A DNA stretch of 64,000 bases from Rothia aerolata (GCF_014635585.1 NZ_BMDC01000001.1:1315323-1379322), one strand, 5' to 3'; shown: positions 25,143 through 34,502, counted from the first letter of the stretch. Numbers and translations: made by a program. The notes: generated by a model from the sequence alone, not told the origin.

Positions 25143-26162
25143 ATGGCACAGATGAGTTTTCGCGAAGCAATCAATGCCGGTATGGCTGATGCCATGCGCG
25201 AAGATGAAACAGTTATTCAGATGGGTGAGGATTTGCGCGGTGGCAACGGTGCCCAGAATCCTGACATTGAGACCCTCGAAACCTTTGGTGGCGTGTTTGG
25301 TGTAACCAGCGGCCTGTGGACCGAGTTCGGCAATGACCGCGTGATCGATACCCCCATTACCGAGTCAGCTATTTTGGGTATGGCAGCCGGTGCCGCTGTC
25401 ACCGGCCTGCGCCCGGTAGCCGAGCTCATGTTCATGGACTTCTTTGGTGTTGCCTATGACATGGTCTGGAACCAGGCGGCCCGCTTCCGCTACATGTTTG
25501 GCGGCAAGGCCAAGACTCCCCTGGTGATTCGAGGCATTATTGGAGCGGGTGCTGGAGCGGGTGCCCAGCACTCGAATTCTCCCTACCATATCTTTACCTC
25601 CACCGCCGGTGTGAAGGTGGTAGTCCCCTCGAACGCCTACGATGCCCGCGGCCTCATGCTAACCGCTATCCGCGATGATGACCCGGTGATTTTCTGCGAG
25701 CACAAGGCAATCTACGACCTCAAGACCGAGGTTCCCGATGAGCCCTACACCATTCCTCTGGGTGTGGCGGCCTACCCCCGCCAGGGCACAGATGTGACCG
25801 TGGTGGCCCTGGGCAACGTGGTCAACACCGCTATTAAGGTAGCAGACCGCCTGGCAGGCGAGGGTATTTCGGTAGAGATTGTTGATCCGCGTACCACCTC
25901 TCCCCTGGATGAAGACGGAATCCTAGAATCGGTGGCTTCTACCGGCCGCCTGGTGGTGGCCGATGAGTCGGTGGCCCGCTGCGGCTTTGCCCACGACGTT
26001 GCTGCCATGGTTGCCATGAAGGGTTTTGACTCCCTCAAGGCGCCGGTTCAGCTGGTTACCCCGCCGCACACCCCCGTTCCTTTCTCAACCCCGCTTGAGC
26101 AGGAGTGGCTCCCCAACGAGAAGCGCATCGAGGCGGCAATTCGCGCAGTAGTGGAGGCTTAA
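25143..26162 (+). CDS. acoB: Acetoin dehydrogenase E1 component, beta subunit
   Basis: A 339-residue transketolase-like beta subunit. The N-terminal FREAINAGMADAMREDETV, the FGVTSGLWTEFG region, ITESAILGMAAGAAVTGLRPVAE and the C-terminal transketolase-C domain (VEIVDPRTTSPLDEDGI) fit AcoB. It starts 17 bp after acoA and ends 1 bp before acoC, so the three are translationally linked. Confidence 0.93.
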   Translation: MAQMSFREAINAGMADAMREDETVIQMGEDLRGGNGAQNPDIETLETFGGVFGVTSGLWTEFGNDRVIDTPITESAILGMAAGAAVTGLRPVAELMFMDFFGVAYDMVWNQAARFRYMFGGKAKTPLVIRGIIGAGAGAGAQHSNSPYHIFTSTAGVKVVVPSNAYDARGLMLTAIRDDDPVIFCEHKAIYDLKTEVPDEPYTIPLGVAAYPRQGTDVTVVALGNVVNTAIKVADRLAGEGISVEIVDPRTTSPLDEDGILESVASTGRLVVADESVARCGFAHDVAAMVAMKGFDSLKAPVQLVTPPHTPVPFSTPLEQEWLPNEKRIEAAIRAVVEA

Positions 26163-26163
26163 A

Positions 26164-27798
26164 ATGGCTGACATTCGCTCCCTTGAAATGCCCAAATGGG
26201 GCATGACCATGGAGGAGGGCACGCTGACTAAGTGGCTCTTCTCTGAGGGTGACTCGGTATCTGAGGGGGATGTTCTGGCTGAAGCCGAGTCATCGAAGCT
26301 CACCGGTGAGATTGAGTCTCCTATGAGCGGTAAGCTTGCCCGCATTCTCGTTTCTGAGGGTGAGACCGTAGCGGTTGCAGCCGCCCTGGCGGTGCTGGCT
26401 GATTCATCAGCCAGCGATACCGAGATTGACCAGTTCGTCGCGGACCTGGGTGGCTCCGGTGCGGGGGCTTCTGCCCAGGACGACGCCGCCGCGGCACCTC
26501 CCGCCGAGACCGCCCAGACCGGGGATTTGAGTCAGGAATCTGAGGAGCTTCCCTCTACCCAGAAGGCAGCTGCCGAATCTGACCCCGGCCGGGGCAGTTC
26601 ACCTCAGGGAGGCACCTCTGCTGAGCCCTCCCGTAGGCAGTCTGCTGTTGCTCAGCAGACCGATGCGGGTCAGGCAGATTCCATTCCCGACTCTCTCAGG
26701 GGCTCTGACTCCGAAGAGGTTGCGGCAACTCCCCACGCTGCAAAGCTGGCAGAGAAGCACGGCATTGCCCTCTCACAGATTGAGGCAACGGGCCGCGGCA
26801 ACCGGGTCACGGTGGCCGATCTGCAAAAGGCGGTAGCCGATGCCGGCGGCCATCTGAGCTTCGGCAACACCCTTCCTCGTAAGGGAAAGGCGGCTATTAC
26901 CGGCGATGATTCAGCCGTAGATGCCACCGTGCACGCCCGCAAGCTCGCCGAGGAAGAAGGAGTCAACCTGCTGGCAGTGCGGGCGTCCGGTCGCAACGGG
27001 CGGGTTACCCTGGCTGATGTTCAAGCCTGGCTGGCTCTCAATCGGGTCCCGGAGCCAGCCGCCGCGAGCGCACCCGCCGCCTCGGCGCCGTCCTCACAGA
27101 ACCAGCAGGAGAACTCCGCTACAGAGATTCCGCTGACCACCATGCGCAAGGTCATCGGCTCCCGGCTGAAGGAAAGTTACAGTGAGTCGCCGCACTTCCG
27201 GGTAACTGCCGAGGCGAAGCTTGACCGTCTGCTGGCCTTCCGCAGGGAGGTTAATGACCACCGGGTGGATTTGAAGCTCAGCGTCAATGATTTGGTGACC
27301 ACGGCGGTATCGCGGGCGCTGAAGAAGGTGCCCGAGGTCAACGCGCAGTTTGACGGGGAGACCATCCGTCAGTTCGACCACGCTGACATTTCCGTTGCGG
27401 TGGCCACCGAGGAGGGGCTGATTACCCCCATAGTTCGCGCGGCTGACACCCTCAGCCCCGGGCAGATTTCGGAGCAGATTACCGACCTCGCCACCCGGGC
27501 CAAGGCGGGAACCCTCAAGCCCGATGAGTTCCAGGGAGGAACCTTCACCATCTCTAATCTGGGCATGTTTGGAATTACCAATTTTGATGCGATTATCAAC
27601 CCGCCGCAGGTGGCAATCCTGGCGGTGGGAGGCGCTCAGAAGCGGTTTGTTCCAGACTCCGAGGGAAAGCCGGTGGCGGCAACTGTTCTGGAGTTCACGC
27701 TCTCGGCAGACCACCGGGTGGTGGACGGCGCCACCAGTGCAAGGTTCTGCAAAGAACTCAAAGCCCTGCTGGAAACTCCCGCCCTGATTTTTGCGTGA
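26164..27798 (+). CDS. acoC: Dihydrolipoamide acetyltransferase (E2) with two subunit-binding domains
   Basis: A 544-residue E2. Domains in order: one lipoyl domain (residues 1-80, lipoylated K45 in ESSKLTGE); a long Ala/Ser/Glu-rich linker that contains QDDAAAA (105-111) from the dispersed repeat; a first peripheral subunit-binding domain (about 186-222, TPHAAKLAEKHG...VTVADLQKAV); a second one (about 250-286, VHARKLAEEEG...VTLADVQAWL); a Pro/Ala linker; and the catalytic domain (about 315-544) with DHRVVDG at about 516. Two tandem subunit-binding domains are unusual, since one is normal. The catalytic histidine motif is intact. Confidence 0.93.
   Translation: MADIRSLEMPKWGMTMEEGTLTKWLFSEGDSVSEGDVLAEAESSKLTGEIESPMSGKLARILVSEGETVAVAAALAVLADSSASDTEIDQFVADLGGSGAGASAQDDAAAAPPAETAQTGDLSQESEELPSTQKAAAESDPGRGSSPQGGTSAEPSRRQSAVAQQTDAGQADSIPDSLRGSDSEEVAATPHAAKLAEKHGIALSQIEATGRGNRVTVADLQKAVADAGGHLSFGNTLPRKGKAAITGDDSAVDATVHARKLAEEEGVNLLAVRASGRNGRVTLADVQAWLALNRVPEPAAASAPAASAPSSQNQQENSATEIPLTTMRKVIGSRLKESYSESPHFRVTAEAKLDRLLAFRREVNDHRVDLKLSVNDLVTTAVSRALKKVPEVNAQFDGETIRQFDHADISVAVATEEGLITPIVRAADTLSPGQISEQITDLATRAKAGTLKPDEFQGGTFTISNLGMFGITNFDAIINPPQVAILAVGGAQKRFVPDSEGKPVAATVLEFTLSADHRVVDGATSARFCKELKALLETPALIFA
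26476..26494 (+). repeat. Dispersed repeat copy in acoC linker
   Basis: CAGGACGACGCCGCCGCGG, an exact copy of the 12-mer AGGACGACGCCG at 26477-26488. It encodes Gln-Asp-Asp-Ala-Ala-Ala in a non-conserved linker. Confidence 0.85.
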
Positions 27799-27805
27799 GG
27801 TAGTC

Positions 27806-29224
27806 ATGGCACAGAGAGTTGAAAACTACGATGTGGTGGTCATCGGGGCTGGCCCCGGTGGCTACCCCGCCGGAATCCGGGCGGCCCAGCTGGGGCTGCG
27901 CACCGCCGTGGTAGAAAAAGCCGACCTGGGCGGAATCTGCCTGAACTGGGGCTGCATACCTACCAAGGCTCTGCTGCACGGGGCGGAGCTGGTTCGGTCG
28001 GCGCGCTCTGCTCGGCAGTTCGGCATAGACCTGGGTACCCCCAGCGTTGATGTTAAGAAGCTGGTAGCGCACTCGCGCTCGGTCTCTCAAACCCTGGCCG
28101 GAGGCGTGGGCTCCCTGCTCAAGGCCAACGGCGCCGAGGTGATTCGAGGTTCTGCCGAGGTCACCGGCAAGGGCGAGGTCACCGTTGCCCTGGCAGAGGG
28201 CGGTGAGCTGCTTCTGAAGGCTCCTCACGTGATTGTGGCAACCGGTGCTTCACCCCGGGTTTTGCCCGGGCTAGAGCCAGACGGCAAGAACGTGTGGACC
28301 TACCGCGAGGCCCTGGTTCCCGAGACCATTCCCGAATCTCTGGTGGTGATTGGCTCGGGCGCTATCGGGGCTGAATTTGCCTCCCTCTACGCAGACCTGG
28401 GTTCTCAGGTGACCCTGCTTGAAGCCCTGCCCCGCTTTATGCCCAACGAGCCCGAGGCGGTCTCTTCTACCGTTGAAGAGTCCTTCACCAAGCGCGGCAT
28501 ACGGGTAGAGGCGGGCGCACGGGTAAGCTCGGCTCAGTCTGACTCCGCCTCTGGCGCGCGGATTGAGTGGACTTCAGCTGACGGCACCTCCCACTCCGAG
28601 ACCGTTTCTAAAGTGCTGGTGGCTGCCGGAGTCGTGCCCAACACCGCGGGCTTGGGTCTGGAGAAGTTCGAGGTTCTGGGTCGAGGAGGTTTTATTCAGA
28701 CCGACTCGCTAGGCAAAACTGCCGCCTGGGGCCTCTACGCGGTGGGCGACGTCGCCGGCGCTCCCTGCCTGGCCCACAAAGCCACCCACGAGGCGGTGCG
28801 CTGTGTTGACGCTATTGCGGGTGTTCGGCGGATTCAAGAGGACGACGACTGGCGCGACTGGGTGCCCCGCTGCACCTACACCACGCCGGAGGTTGCCTCT
28901 ATTGGCATTTCCGCTGAGCAGGCCAAGGAGCGGGGTATCTCGGCATCGGTATCTACCGTTGCGCTGGCAGAAAATGGCCGGGCCCTGGGCGCTGGCGAGA
29001 CCGTCGGTTTTGCCCAGCTGACGGTTTCTTCTAGCGGCGAGATTCTGGGAGCCCACCTGGTGGGAGCCGGGGTCACCGAGCTCATTGGCATGGTAGCGGT
29101 GGGCCACACCGCCTCGCTCTCGGCAGAGGATTTTGCCCGCACCATGCTACCTCACCCCACCCGGTCAGAGATTATCGTGGAGGCGCTACAGAAGAACCTG
29201 GGCAGGCCCATTAACTCGCTCTAG
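27806..29224 (+). CDS. lpdA: Dihydrolipoamide dehydrogenase (E3)
   Basis: A 472-residue flavoprotein that reoxidises the lipoyl groups of AcoC with NAD+. FAD-binding GAGPGGYPAGIRAAQLG, redox-active disulfide GGICLNWGCIPTK, NAD-binding GSGAIGAEFASLYADLG, YAVGDVAG and the C-terminal catalytic HPTRSE are present. The start is ATG 27806 with GAGG 5 nt upstream; the frame itself opens earlier, at TTG 27791 inside acoC. It ends the aco operon at a palindromic terminator. Confidence 0.96.
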   Translation: MAQRVENYDVVVIGAGPGGYPAGIRAAQLGLRTAVVEKADLGGICLNWGCIPTKALLHGAELVRSARSARQFGIDLGTPSVDVKKLVAHSRSVSQTLAGGVGSLLKANGAEVIRGSAEVTGKGEVTVALAEGGELLLKAPHVIVATGASPRVLPGLEPDGKNVWTYREALVPETIPESLVVIGSGAIGAEFASLYADLGSQVTLLEALPRFMPNEPEAVSSTVEESFTKRGIRVEAGARVSSAQSDSASGARIEWTSADGTSHSETVSKVLVAAGVVPNTAGLGLEKFEVLGRGGFIQTDSLGKTAAWGLYAVGDVAGAPCLAHKATHEAVRCVDAIAGVRRIQEDDDWRDWVPRCTYTTPEVASIGISAEQAKERGISASVSTVALAENGRALGAGETVGFAQLTVSSSGEILGAHLVGAGVTELIGMVAVGHTASLSAEDFARTMLPHPTRSEIIVEALQKNLGRPINSL

Positions 29225-29245
29225 TTCCGGGTGCTGCCGAAGTCG

Positions 29246-29307
29246 CCGGTGCAGAAAAGCGGTTTTCGGTTTCATATTTGAAGCCGAAAACCGCTTTTCT
29301 GCACCGG
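29246..29307. terminator. Palindromic terminator, family B copy 2
   Basis: A perfect 24-bp inverted repeat (29246-29269 and 29284-29307) with arms starting CCGGTGCAGAAAAGCGG and a 14-nt loop. It separates convergent lpdA and the hydroxyacyl-CoA dehydrogenase gene. Loop and right arm are identical to 30374-30433. Confidence 0.92.
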
Positions 29308-29322
29308 TGACCGTTTTACTTC

Positions 29323-30216
29323 TTAGAGCTCCCAGGCAGGGTTGGGCTTTACGATTTCTCCCTGCTCATCGTAGATGTAGAAACCCTTGCCGGATCCGAG
29401 ACCGGTTTCACCGCGGGCAAGGGATTCCTCCAGCTTGGTAGCAAATTCCTGGCTTCGGGGGTCAGGATTATTCTTCGCTACGTGAGAGGCTACACCGAAG
29501 CCCACCACGTCGTAGACCTCAAAGGGTCCGTGAGGAGAACCGGTGCCAACCTTCCACACTCGGTCAATATCCGCTGGCTGAGCAATTCCGTCTACAAAGA
29601 GGTTGGAGCCCGCTTCAAGCCAGGGAATCAGCAAACCGTTGAGCACGTAGCCGGGGATTTCTTTGTAGATAGGAATGGCAACCAGACCAATTTCTTCGGC
29701 AAATTTCAGGGTTGCTTCAAAGGATTCATCTGAGGTTTCAGTGGTACGCATGACCTCGCCGGTGTTGGATTTCCACACCATGTTGGCAAAATGCAGGGCG
29801 AGGAATTTATCGGTTCGGCCGCTAGCGGGGCCGAAAGAGCTGGGGAGCAGGGACGACGTGTTGGTGGCAAAAATCGTGTGAGCAGGTGCCGCTTCACCCA
29901 CCTGAGCCCAGACTTTCTTCTTGATATCGACATCTTCAACAATCGCTTCGATGACGATATCGGCTTCGCTCACCGCTTCTTTCAGGTCAGTGGTGGTCTG
30001 AATACGGGCGATTGCTGCGTTGAAGTTCTCTTCGTTGTAGTCAGGCAGGTCCCGCTTGTAGTAACCGCGCATCCACTCCCAGCGATCGGGTAGCTTTTCC
30101 AGAAGTTCCTCGGCTACATCGTAAGCTACAACGGTTTTACCGTGGTAGGCAGCCTGCATAGCGATTTGTGAACCAAGAACACCCGTGCCGAGCACGGTGA
30201 CTTTATTGAGTGACAT
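29323..30216 (-). CDS. 3-hydroxyacyl-CoA dehydrogenase (3-hydroxybutyryl-CoA type)
   Basis: A 297-residue NAD(H)-dependent dehydrogenase. The Rossmann motif is unusual, GTGVLGSQIAMQAA instead of GxGxMG. The middle holds EAIVEDVDIKKKVW and FATNTSSLLPS, catalytic LHFANMVW (His in the HFxNP-like site, with M in place of P) and the C-terminal domain GYVLNGLLIPWLEAG. AAGGAG precedes ATG 30216. It stands alone between two copies of the family B palindrome. The HFANM variation suggests a substrate other than straight-chain 3-hydroxyacyl-CoA is possible. Confidence 0.85.
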   Translation of the reverse strand: MSLNKVTVLGTGVLGSQIAMQAAYHGKTVVAYDVAEELLEKLPDRWEWMRGYYKRDLPDYNEENFNAAIARIQTTTDLKEAVSEADIVIEAIVEDVDIKKKVWAQVGEAAPAHTIFATNTSSLLPSSFGPASGRTDKFLALHFANMVWKSNTGEVMRTTETSDESFEATLKFAEEIGLVAIPIYKEIPGYVLNGLLIPWLEAGSNLFVDGIAQPADIDRVWKVGTGSPHGPFEVYDVVGFGVASHVAKNNPDPRSQEFATKLEESLARGETGLGSGKGFYIYDEQGEIVKPNPAWEL

Positions 30217-30373
30217 AATATTCTCCTTCGAATTATTTTTACATTCAAATAATATCCCTGAATTTTCAGTTCAGATGCTATGTTTACAGCCAGCGAACTA
30301 AGCTCGACAGAAAGCCCAAAGAACGTCTTTCATCCGGGGATGGGCGAGGCCAGAGAGCAGCTTAAAAGAGCAT

Positions 30374-30433
30374 GGTGCAGAAAGGTGGTTTTCGGTTTCA
30401 TATTTGAAGCCGAAAACCGCTTTTCTGCACCGG
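30374..30433. terminator. Palindromic terminator, family B copy 3
   Basis: Left arm GGTGCAGAAAGGTGGTTTTCGG (30374-30395) carries differences from the right arm (30410-30433), which is identical to that of copy 2; the loop is identical as well. It lies between two minus-strand genes, so it ends the alpha-glucosidase transcript before the dehydrogenase gene. Confidence 0.88.
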
Positions 30434-30449
30434 TGACAGTTAGAGCCGT

Positions 30450-32123
30450 CTAGCCCTGAAACCAGACCGTGGTCGAAGCGGGAAGTTCACTGATTTCCGA
30501 GGCGGTAACATCGTGGGATGAAAGCACCACCCGAGCCGAAGCAACAGCGGCGGGCAGGGCAGCGGCGTCCTGCCCAAAGTTAGTCACCGAGATCCAGCCG
30601 TTGGGACGCCGGAAAGCCAGCACGGTCTCGGAGCCAGTGTCCAGCCACTCGAGCTCCTCGCCGGTCTGTAGTCGGCGACGGGCGGCAAGGGCAGCCCGGT
30701 AAAGGTTGAGGGTGGAGTTTTCCTCGGCATCCTCGGCCTCAACAGAGTAGTCAGCAAACCATTCCGGTTGGGGAATATGTGCCCCTGCCGAGCCAAAGCC
30801 AAAGGACTCGCCGGAGCGGGCCCAGGGTAGGGGGACGCGGCAGCCGTCACGGCCCTTGTTGACCCCGGGCGAGCGGAAGAAGGTGGGATCTTGTCGGTCT
30901 TCATCGGCTATATCGGCCACCTCGTGCAGACCCAGCTCCTCCCCCTGGTAGAGGTAAGCCGAGCCGGGCAGCGCCAGCTCAAAGAGGGTTGCCGCACGAG
31001 CCCGCGCCGCACCCAGCTCACGGTCGAGATCAGCCTCAGCGCCGCCGTCCAGAATCCATTGACGGGCCACCTGCTCATTGCTCTCGCCCTCAGCAAAGGG
31101 CAGGCCGTAGCGGCTGGCATGGCGCACCACGTCGTGGTTAGACAGCACCCAGGTGCTCGACGAGCCCGACCGCGCAGAAAGCTGCAGGTTTCTGGTAACA
31201 ATCTCGCGGAATTCACCGGCATCGAAGCGGGCAGAGAGCAGGTCAAAGTTGAAGGCTTGACCCAACTCCTCGGGAGAGGCATAGGGAGGACGACGGTCGG
31301 CCTCCACCCAGGCTTCGGCAACTGCGGTGCGGGGCGGGGTATACTCGTTGAAGACCTCGCGCCATTCCTTATAGATTTCGTGCACCTCGTCGCGGTCCCA
31401 GATGGGGTGGGTGCCGTCCTTGGGCATTGCCTGCAGCTCTTCTTCGGAGGGGAGGTCTCCCCACATATCGCCCTTGGCATTGCCGTGGGCAACATCAATG
31501 CGGAAACCGTCTACCCCGCGGTCAGACCAAAAGCGGAAGGTCTTCTTGAAATCCTCGTGCACCTCGGGGTTGCGCCAGTTGAGGTCGGGCTGCTCGGGGG
31601 CGAAAATGTGCAGATACCACTGGCCGTCTTCCACCTGTTCCCAGGCGGGGCCGCCGAAGATAGAAACCCAATCGCTGGGCGGTTCCTCTCCGTTTTCGCC
31701 CTGACCATCGCGGAAAATGTAACGGTCACGCTCAGGGGAACCGGGGCCTGCCGCCAGGGCAGCCTTGAACCATTCGTGCTGGTTCGATGAGTGGTTGGGA
31801 ACAATATCGACCACCAGTTTAATGCCGGCCTCGTGCAGGGCCGCAGACATCTCATCAAAGTCAGCCAGGCTGCCAATCTTGGGATCAACATCGCGGTAGT
31901 TATCTACGTCGTAGCCACCATCTGCCAGCTGGGAGGGGTAGAAAGGCGAAAGCCAGACCGCATCTACGCCCAGCTCTTTGAGGTAGGGAACCTTAGAGGT
32001 GATACCCCTGAGATCTCCGATGCCGTTGCCGTCGAGATCAGCATAGGAGCGGGGATAAATCTGGTAGACCACCGCCTGGCGCCACCAGTCGGGGTCGATA
32101 CCGAGAGGGGTGTGTTCAGCCAC
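30450..32123 (-). CDS. GH13 alpha-glucosidase
   Basis: A 557-residue GH13 enzyme hydrolysing terminal alpha-glucosidic bonds of oligosaccharides. Conserved regions: VVYQIYPRSYADLDGNGIGDL at the N-terminus, DIVPNHSS, nucleophile in GFRIDVAHG, acid/base in AVAEAWVEAD and the third acid in LSNHDVVRH. The start is GTG 32123 behind AAAGGAG. No signal peptide, so it acts in the cytoplasm. The last segment NFGQDAAALPAA uses an AGGACGCCGC sequence. No sugar transporter or regulator is adjacent. Confidence 0.93.
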   Translation of the reverse strand: MAEHTPLGIDPDWWRQAVVYQIYPRSYADLDGNGIGDLRGITSKVPYLKELGVDAVWLSPFYPSQLADGGYDVDNYRDVDPKIGSLADFDEMSAALHEAGIKLVVDIVPNHSSNQHEWFKAALAAGPGSPERDRYIFRDGQGENGEEPPSDWVSIFGGPAWEQVEDGQWYLHIFAPEQPDLNWRNPEVHEDFKKTFRFWSDRGVDGFRIDVAHGNAKGDMWGDLPSEEELQAMPKDGTHPIWDRDEVHEIYKEWREVFNEYTPPRTAVAEAWVEADRRPPYASPEELGQAFNFDLLSARFDAGEFREIVTRNLQLSARSGSSSTWVLSNHDVVRHASRYGLPFAEGESNEQVARQWILDGGAEADLDRELGAARARAATLFELALPGSAYLYQGEELGLHEVADIADEDRQDPTFFRSPGVNKGRDGCRVPLPWARSGESFGFGSAGAHIPQPEWFADYSVEAEDAEENSTLNLYRAALAARRRLQTGEELEWLDTGSETVLAFRRPNGWISVTNFGQDAAALPAAVASARVVLSSHDVTASEISELPASTTVWFQG

Positions 32124-32247
32124 GGAATTCTCCTTTGAACGAGCTGCTTCTATCGCTTAAAACGGTATAAAAATGACACCCCGCCCACCAGGCATATGCC
32201 CTGCTGCGGAGTGCCAGAATCTGGAACTTTAACCGGCGGCCACTTCT

Positions 32248-32308
32248 CCCTGGGGTTAGTGACGTTTCCCTGTAGGAAATCGACAGGGAAACGTCACTAA
32301 CCCCAGGG
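32248..32308. repeat. Perfect 26-bp palindrome, family C copy 1
   Basis: Arms 32248-32273 and 32283-32308 (starting CCCTGGGGTTAGTGACG) are perfectly complementary over 26 bp with a 9-nt loop. The outer and inner parts of the arms and the loop are shared with 60055-60115. It lies between the PAP2 and glucosidase genes and is a likely terminator. Confidence 0.9.
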
Positions 32309-32323
32309 AAAACCCGAGGCCAC

Positions 32324-33043
32324 CTACTTTCTCTGCATAATCTGCGGGAAGACCGCATAGACCAGGCAGGTCACGGTGGTGCCCAGGGTCAGGCCAGCCA
32401 GAATGTCGGTGCCCCAGTGTACGCCCACGTAGAGACGGGAGCAGGCCACGGCAATAGCCAGCAGGGCCAGCAGAATACCCACAATCAAGCGGGCACGACG
32501 GGAGAGTACCGCGTGCATTGCCAAATACACCGAGACCACCAGGGCGGCAATACCGGTCGAGTGCCCCGAGGGAAAAGAAAACGAGGTTTCCTCCACCAGC
32601 CGGTCAATCAGCGGCGGGCGCGAGCGATCCAGCACGTTCTTGACCACCACCATAGCGGCAGGCGCCAAAATCATAGACAGCGAGATGGTCAGCGCCGGCC
32701 ACCAAGATTTACGCCAGATACCAATGGCAATGATTGCCACCAGCGAGTAGACGATGTCGGGCAGGGTGTTGAAAGACTGGGTGAAGAAGGCAACCACCGG
32801 GTCCATCCACCCCGCCCGGTTCGAAACGAAGAAATCCCAGATTGCTTGATCCACCGGGTTTCTGGGGTTTCGCACGTTCACCAGCATCAGTGCGATAAAA
32901 AGAATAAAGCCAAAGCTGGAGAGGGTCAGCAAGCGCACCCGGTGGAGCTGGGTTTTCAGCGCCCGCCGAGCCTGCGCTTCGTTCATTGAGTCAACCCGCT
33001 CGGCGGTGTCGCTGGCCAGCAGAGCTGCAACCTGAGATGCCAT
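32324..33043 (-). CDS. PAP2-family membrane phosphatase
   Basis: A 239-residue membrane protein with about six helices and the three PAP2 motifs: KNVLDRSRPP, SFPSGHSTG and SRLYVGVHWGTDILAG. Such enzymes dephosphorylate lipid phosphates or undecaprenyl pyrophosphate on the outer membrane face. The start at 33043 is uncertain; ATG at codon 20 (MNEAQARRALK) is an alternative because no clear ribosome site precedes either. A TATACT -10-like hexamer lies about 35 bp upstream. Confidence 0.9.
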   Translation of the reverse strand: MASQVAALLASDTAERVDSMNEAQARRALKTQLHRVRLLTLSSFGFILFIALMLVNVRNPRNPVDQAIWDFFVSNRAGWMDPVVAFFTQSFNTLPDIVYSLVAIIAIGIWRKSWWPALTISLSMILAPAAMVVVKNVLDRSRPPLIDRLVEETSFSFPSGHSTGIAALVVSVYLAMHAVLSRRARLIVGILLALLAIAVACSRLYVGVHWGTDILAGLTLGTTVTCLVYAVFPQIMQRK

Positions 33044-33092
33044 AGAAAATAGCCGTTCGTAAGGAGAAACTAAATCCCCTTAGTATATCCAG

Positions 33093-34400
33093 CTAGAGGG
33101 TAAAGAAGCCCTCAATTGCCCGAGCCAGATAGGCCATATCATCAACGTGGCACATTTCCCTCACCGAGTGCATGGACAGCAGACCCACACCCACATCGAT
33201 GGTGCGCATACCCAGCCGGGTGGCGGTCAGCGGCCCAATGGTGGATCCACAGGGTACGTTGTTGTTGGATACGAACTCCTGGTAGGGCACTCCCGCCCGG
33301 TCGCAGGCTAGGGCAAAAATACCGGCCCCCACCGAGTCGGTAGCGTAGCGCTGGTTGGCGTTGATTTTCAACAGAGGTCCCGCTCCGGCTTCAGGTCGGT
33401 TGGCAACATCGTGGTGGCCCGCGTAGTTGGGGTGCACCAGGTGCCCGGCGTCAGAGGAAAGGCAGACAGAAGAAGCGAGAGACCGGCGGTATTCCTCAGC
33501 GCTCTCGCCCCGGGCGGTTGAGATACGAACCAGAACATCCTCGAGGAAGGGCCCGCAGGCTCCCGAGCGAGACTGAGATCCGAGTTCTTCGTGGTCAAAG
33601 GCCGCCAGCATCACGGTCTGCTCGAGTTGCTGCCCCGAGGCCGCCAGCCGCTGTAGCGCCGTCATACCGGCGTGAACAGAGGAGAGGTTATCGAGTCGCC
33701 CCGAGGCGAAGAATTCCTCCTGGGCGCCGAAGGTGCGCGGCGGCTGGGTGTCGGCAAAGAGCAGGTCGTAACCCACAATGTCGGCGGCGTTGATCTGCTC
33801 AGCGGTTCCGTGTTCGGCAACATAGCCGAGCACGTCTGCCTCCACCGTGCTCGCGCCCCAGACGGGGTAGAGGTTGTTCTGTCGGTCGAGTTTCAGGCCG
33901 TCATTGGCCGAGCGGTCGAGGTGGATAGCCAGCTGCGGAATACGAGCGAGGGGGCCGGTGGAGACGAGGACGTCGCGCAGTTGGCTTCCCAAGCGAACGG
34001 TCAGTCGGCCCGCCAGGCGTAGCTCTCGGTCGAGCCAGGAATTCAAGAGGGCACCGCCGTAGACTTCAACGCCCACCTGATTCCAACCAAAGTTTTTCAG
34101 AGATGATTTGGGCTTGACCTTGAAGCTGGGTGAGTCGGTGTGGGCGCCCAGCACGCGGTAGCCGCTGCCTGCTCCACCGCTGCCGGAAATCCAGGCGATA
34201 ACAGCGCCGTCCCGCACCACAAAGTGCTTGCCGTCGGCCACCTCGGAGCCCCAGGGCTCATCTTCTTTGAGCTCAGTGAAACCGGTTGCCGCAAGACGCT
34301 CGGCAACGCTGTGGGCAGCGTGGTAGCTGGTGGGTGAAGCCTCTACGAAGCGGGCCAGGTCTTCAATGTTTTCACGGGGGTCAAGTGCTTGGTTGGTCAT
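33093..34400 (-). CDS. M18-family aspartyl aminopeptidase
   Basis: A 435-residue cytosolic zinc aminopeptidase. Metal-ligand and catalytic segments are LGAHTDSP, GRLDNLSSVHAG, AFDHEELGSQS, SSDAGHLVHPNY and the C-terminal GLLSMHSVREMC. The length and motif order match bacterial M18 enzymes that remove acidic N-terminal residues. GGGGGC precedes ATG 34400. Confidence 0.95.
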   Translation of the reverse strand: MTNQALDPRENIEDLARFVEASPTSYHAAHSVAERLAATGFTELKEDEPWGSEVADGKHFVVRDGAVIAWISGSGGAGSGYRVLGAHTDSPSFKVKPKSSLKNFGWNQVGVEVYGGALLNSWLDRELRLAGRLTVRLGSQLRDVLVSTGPLARIPQLAIHLDRSANDGLKLDRQNNLYPVWGASTVEADVLGYVAEHGTAEQINAADIVGYDLLFADTQPPRTFGAQEEFFASGRLDNLSSVHAGMTALQRLAASGQQLEQTVMLAAFDHEELGSQSRSGACGPFLEDVLVRISTARGESAEEYRRSLASSVCLSSDAGHLVHPNYAGHHDVANRPEAGAGPLLKINANQRYATDSVGAGIFALACDRAGVPYQEFVSNNNVPCGSTIGPLTATRLGMRTIDVGVGLLSMHSVREMCHVDDMAYLARAIEGFFTL

Positions 34401-34416
34401 GCCCCCAGTTTAACCG

Positions 34417-34490
34417 CCGCGAGGGGTCACATATCATTCAATTTTCACCCCAAAATAAGGGATTTTTGAACGATATGTGACCCCTCGCGG
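34417..34490. terminator. Palindromic element, CGAG-type family
   Basis: CCGCGAGGGGTCACATATC (34417-34435) pairs perfectly over 19 bp with 34472-34490, with an A+T-rich 36-nt loop. It lies between two minus-strand genes. The tip CGAGnGG is shared with several other palindromes in the window. Confidence 0.85.
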
Positions 34491-34502
34491 GAGAGGATGA
34501 AG

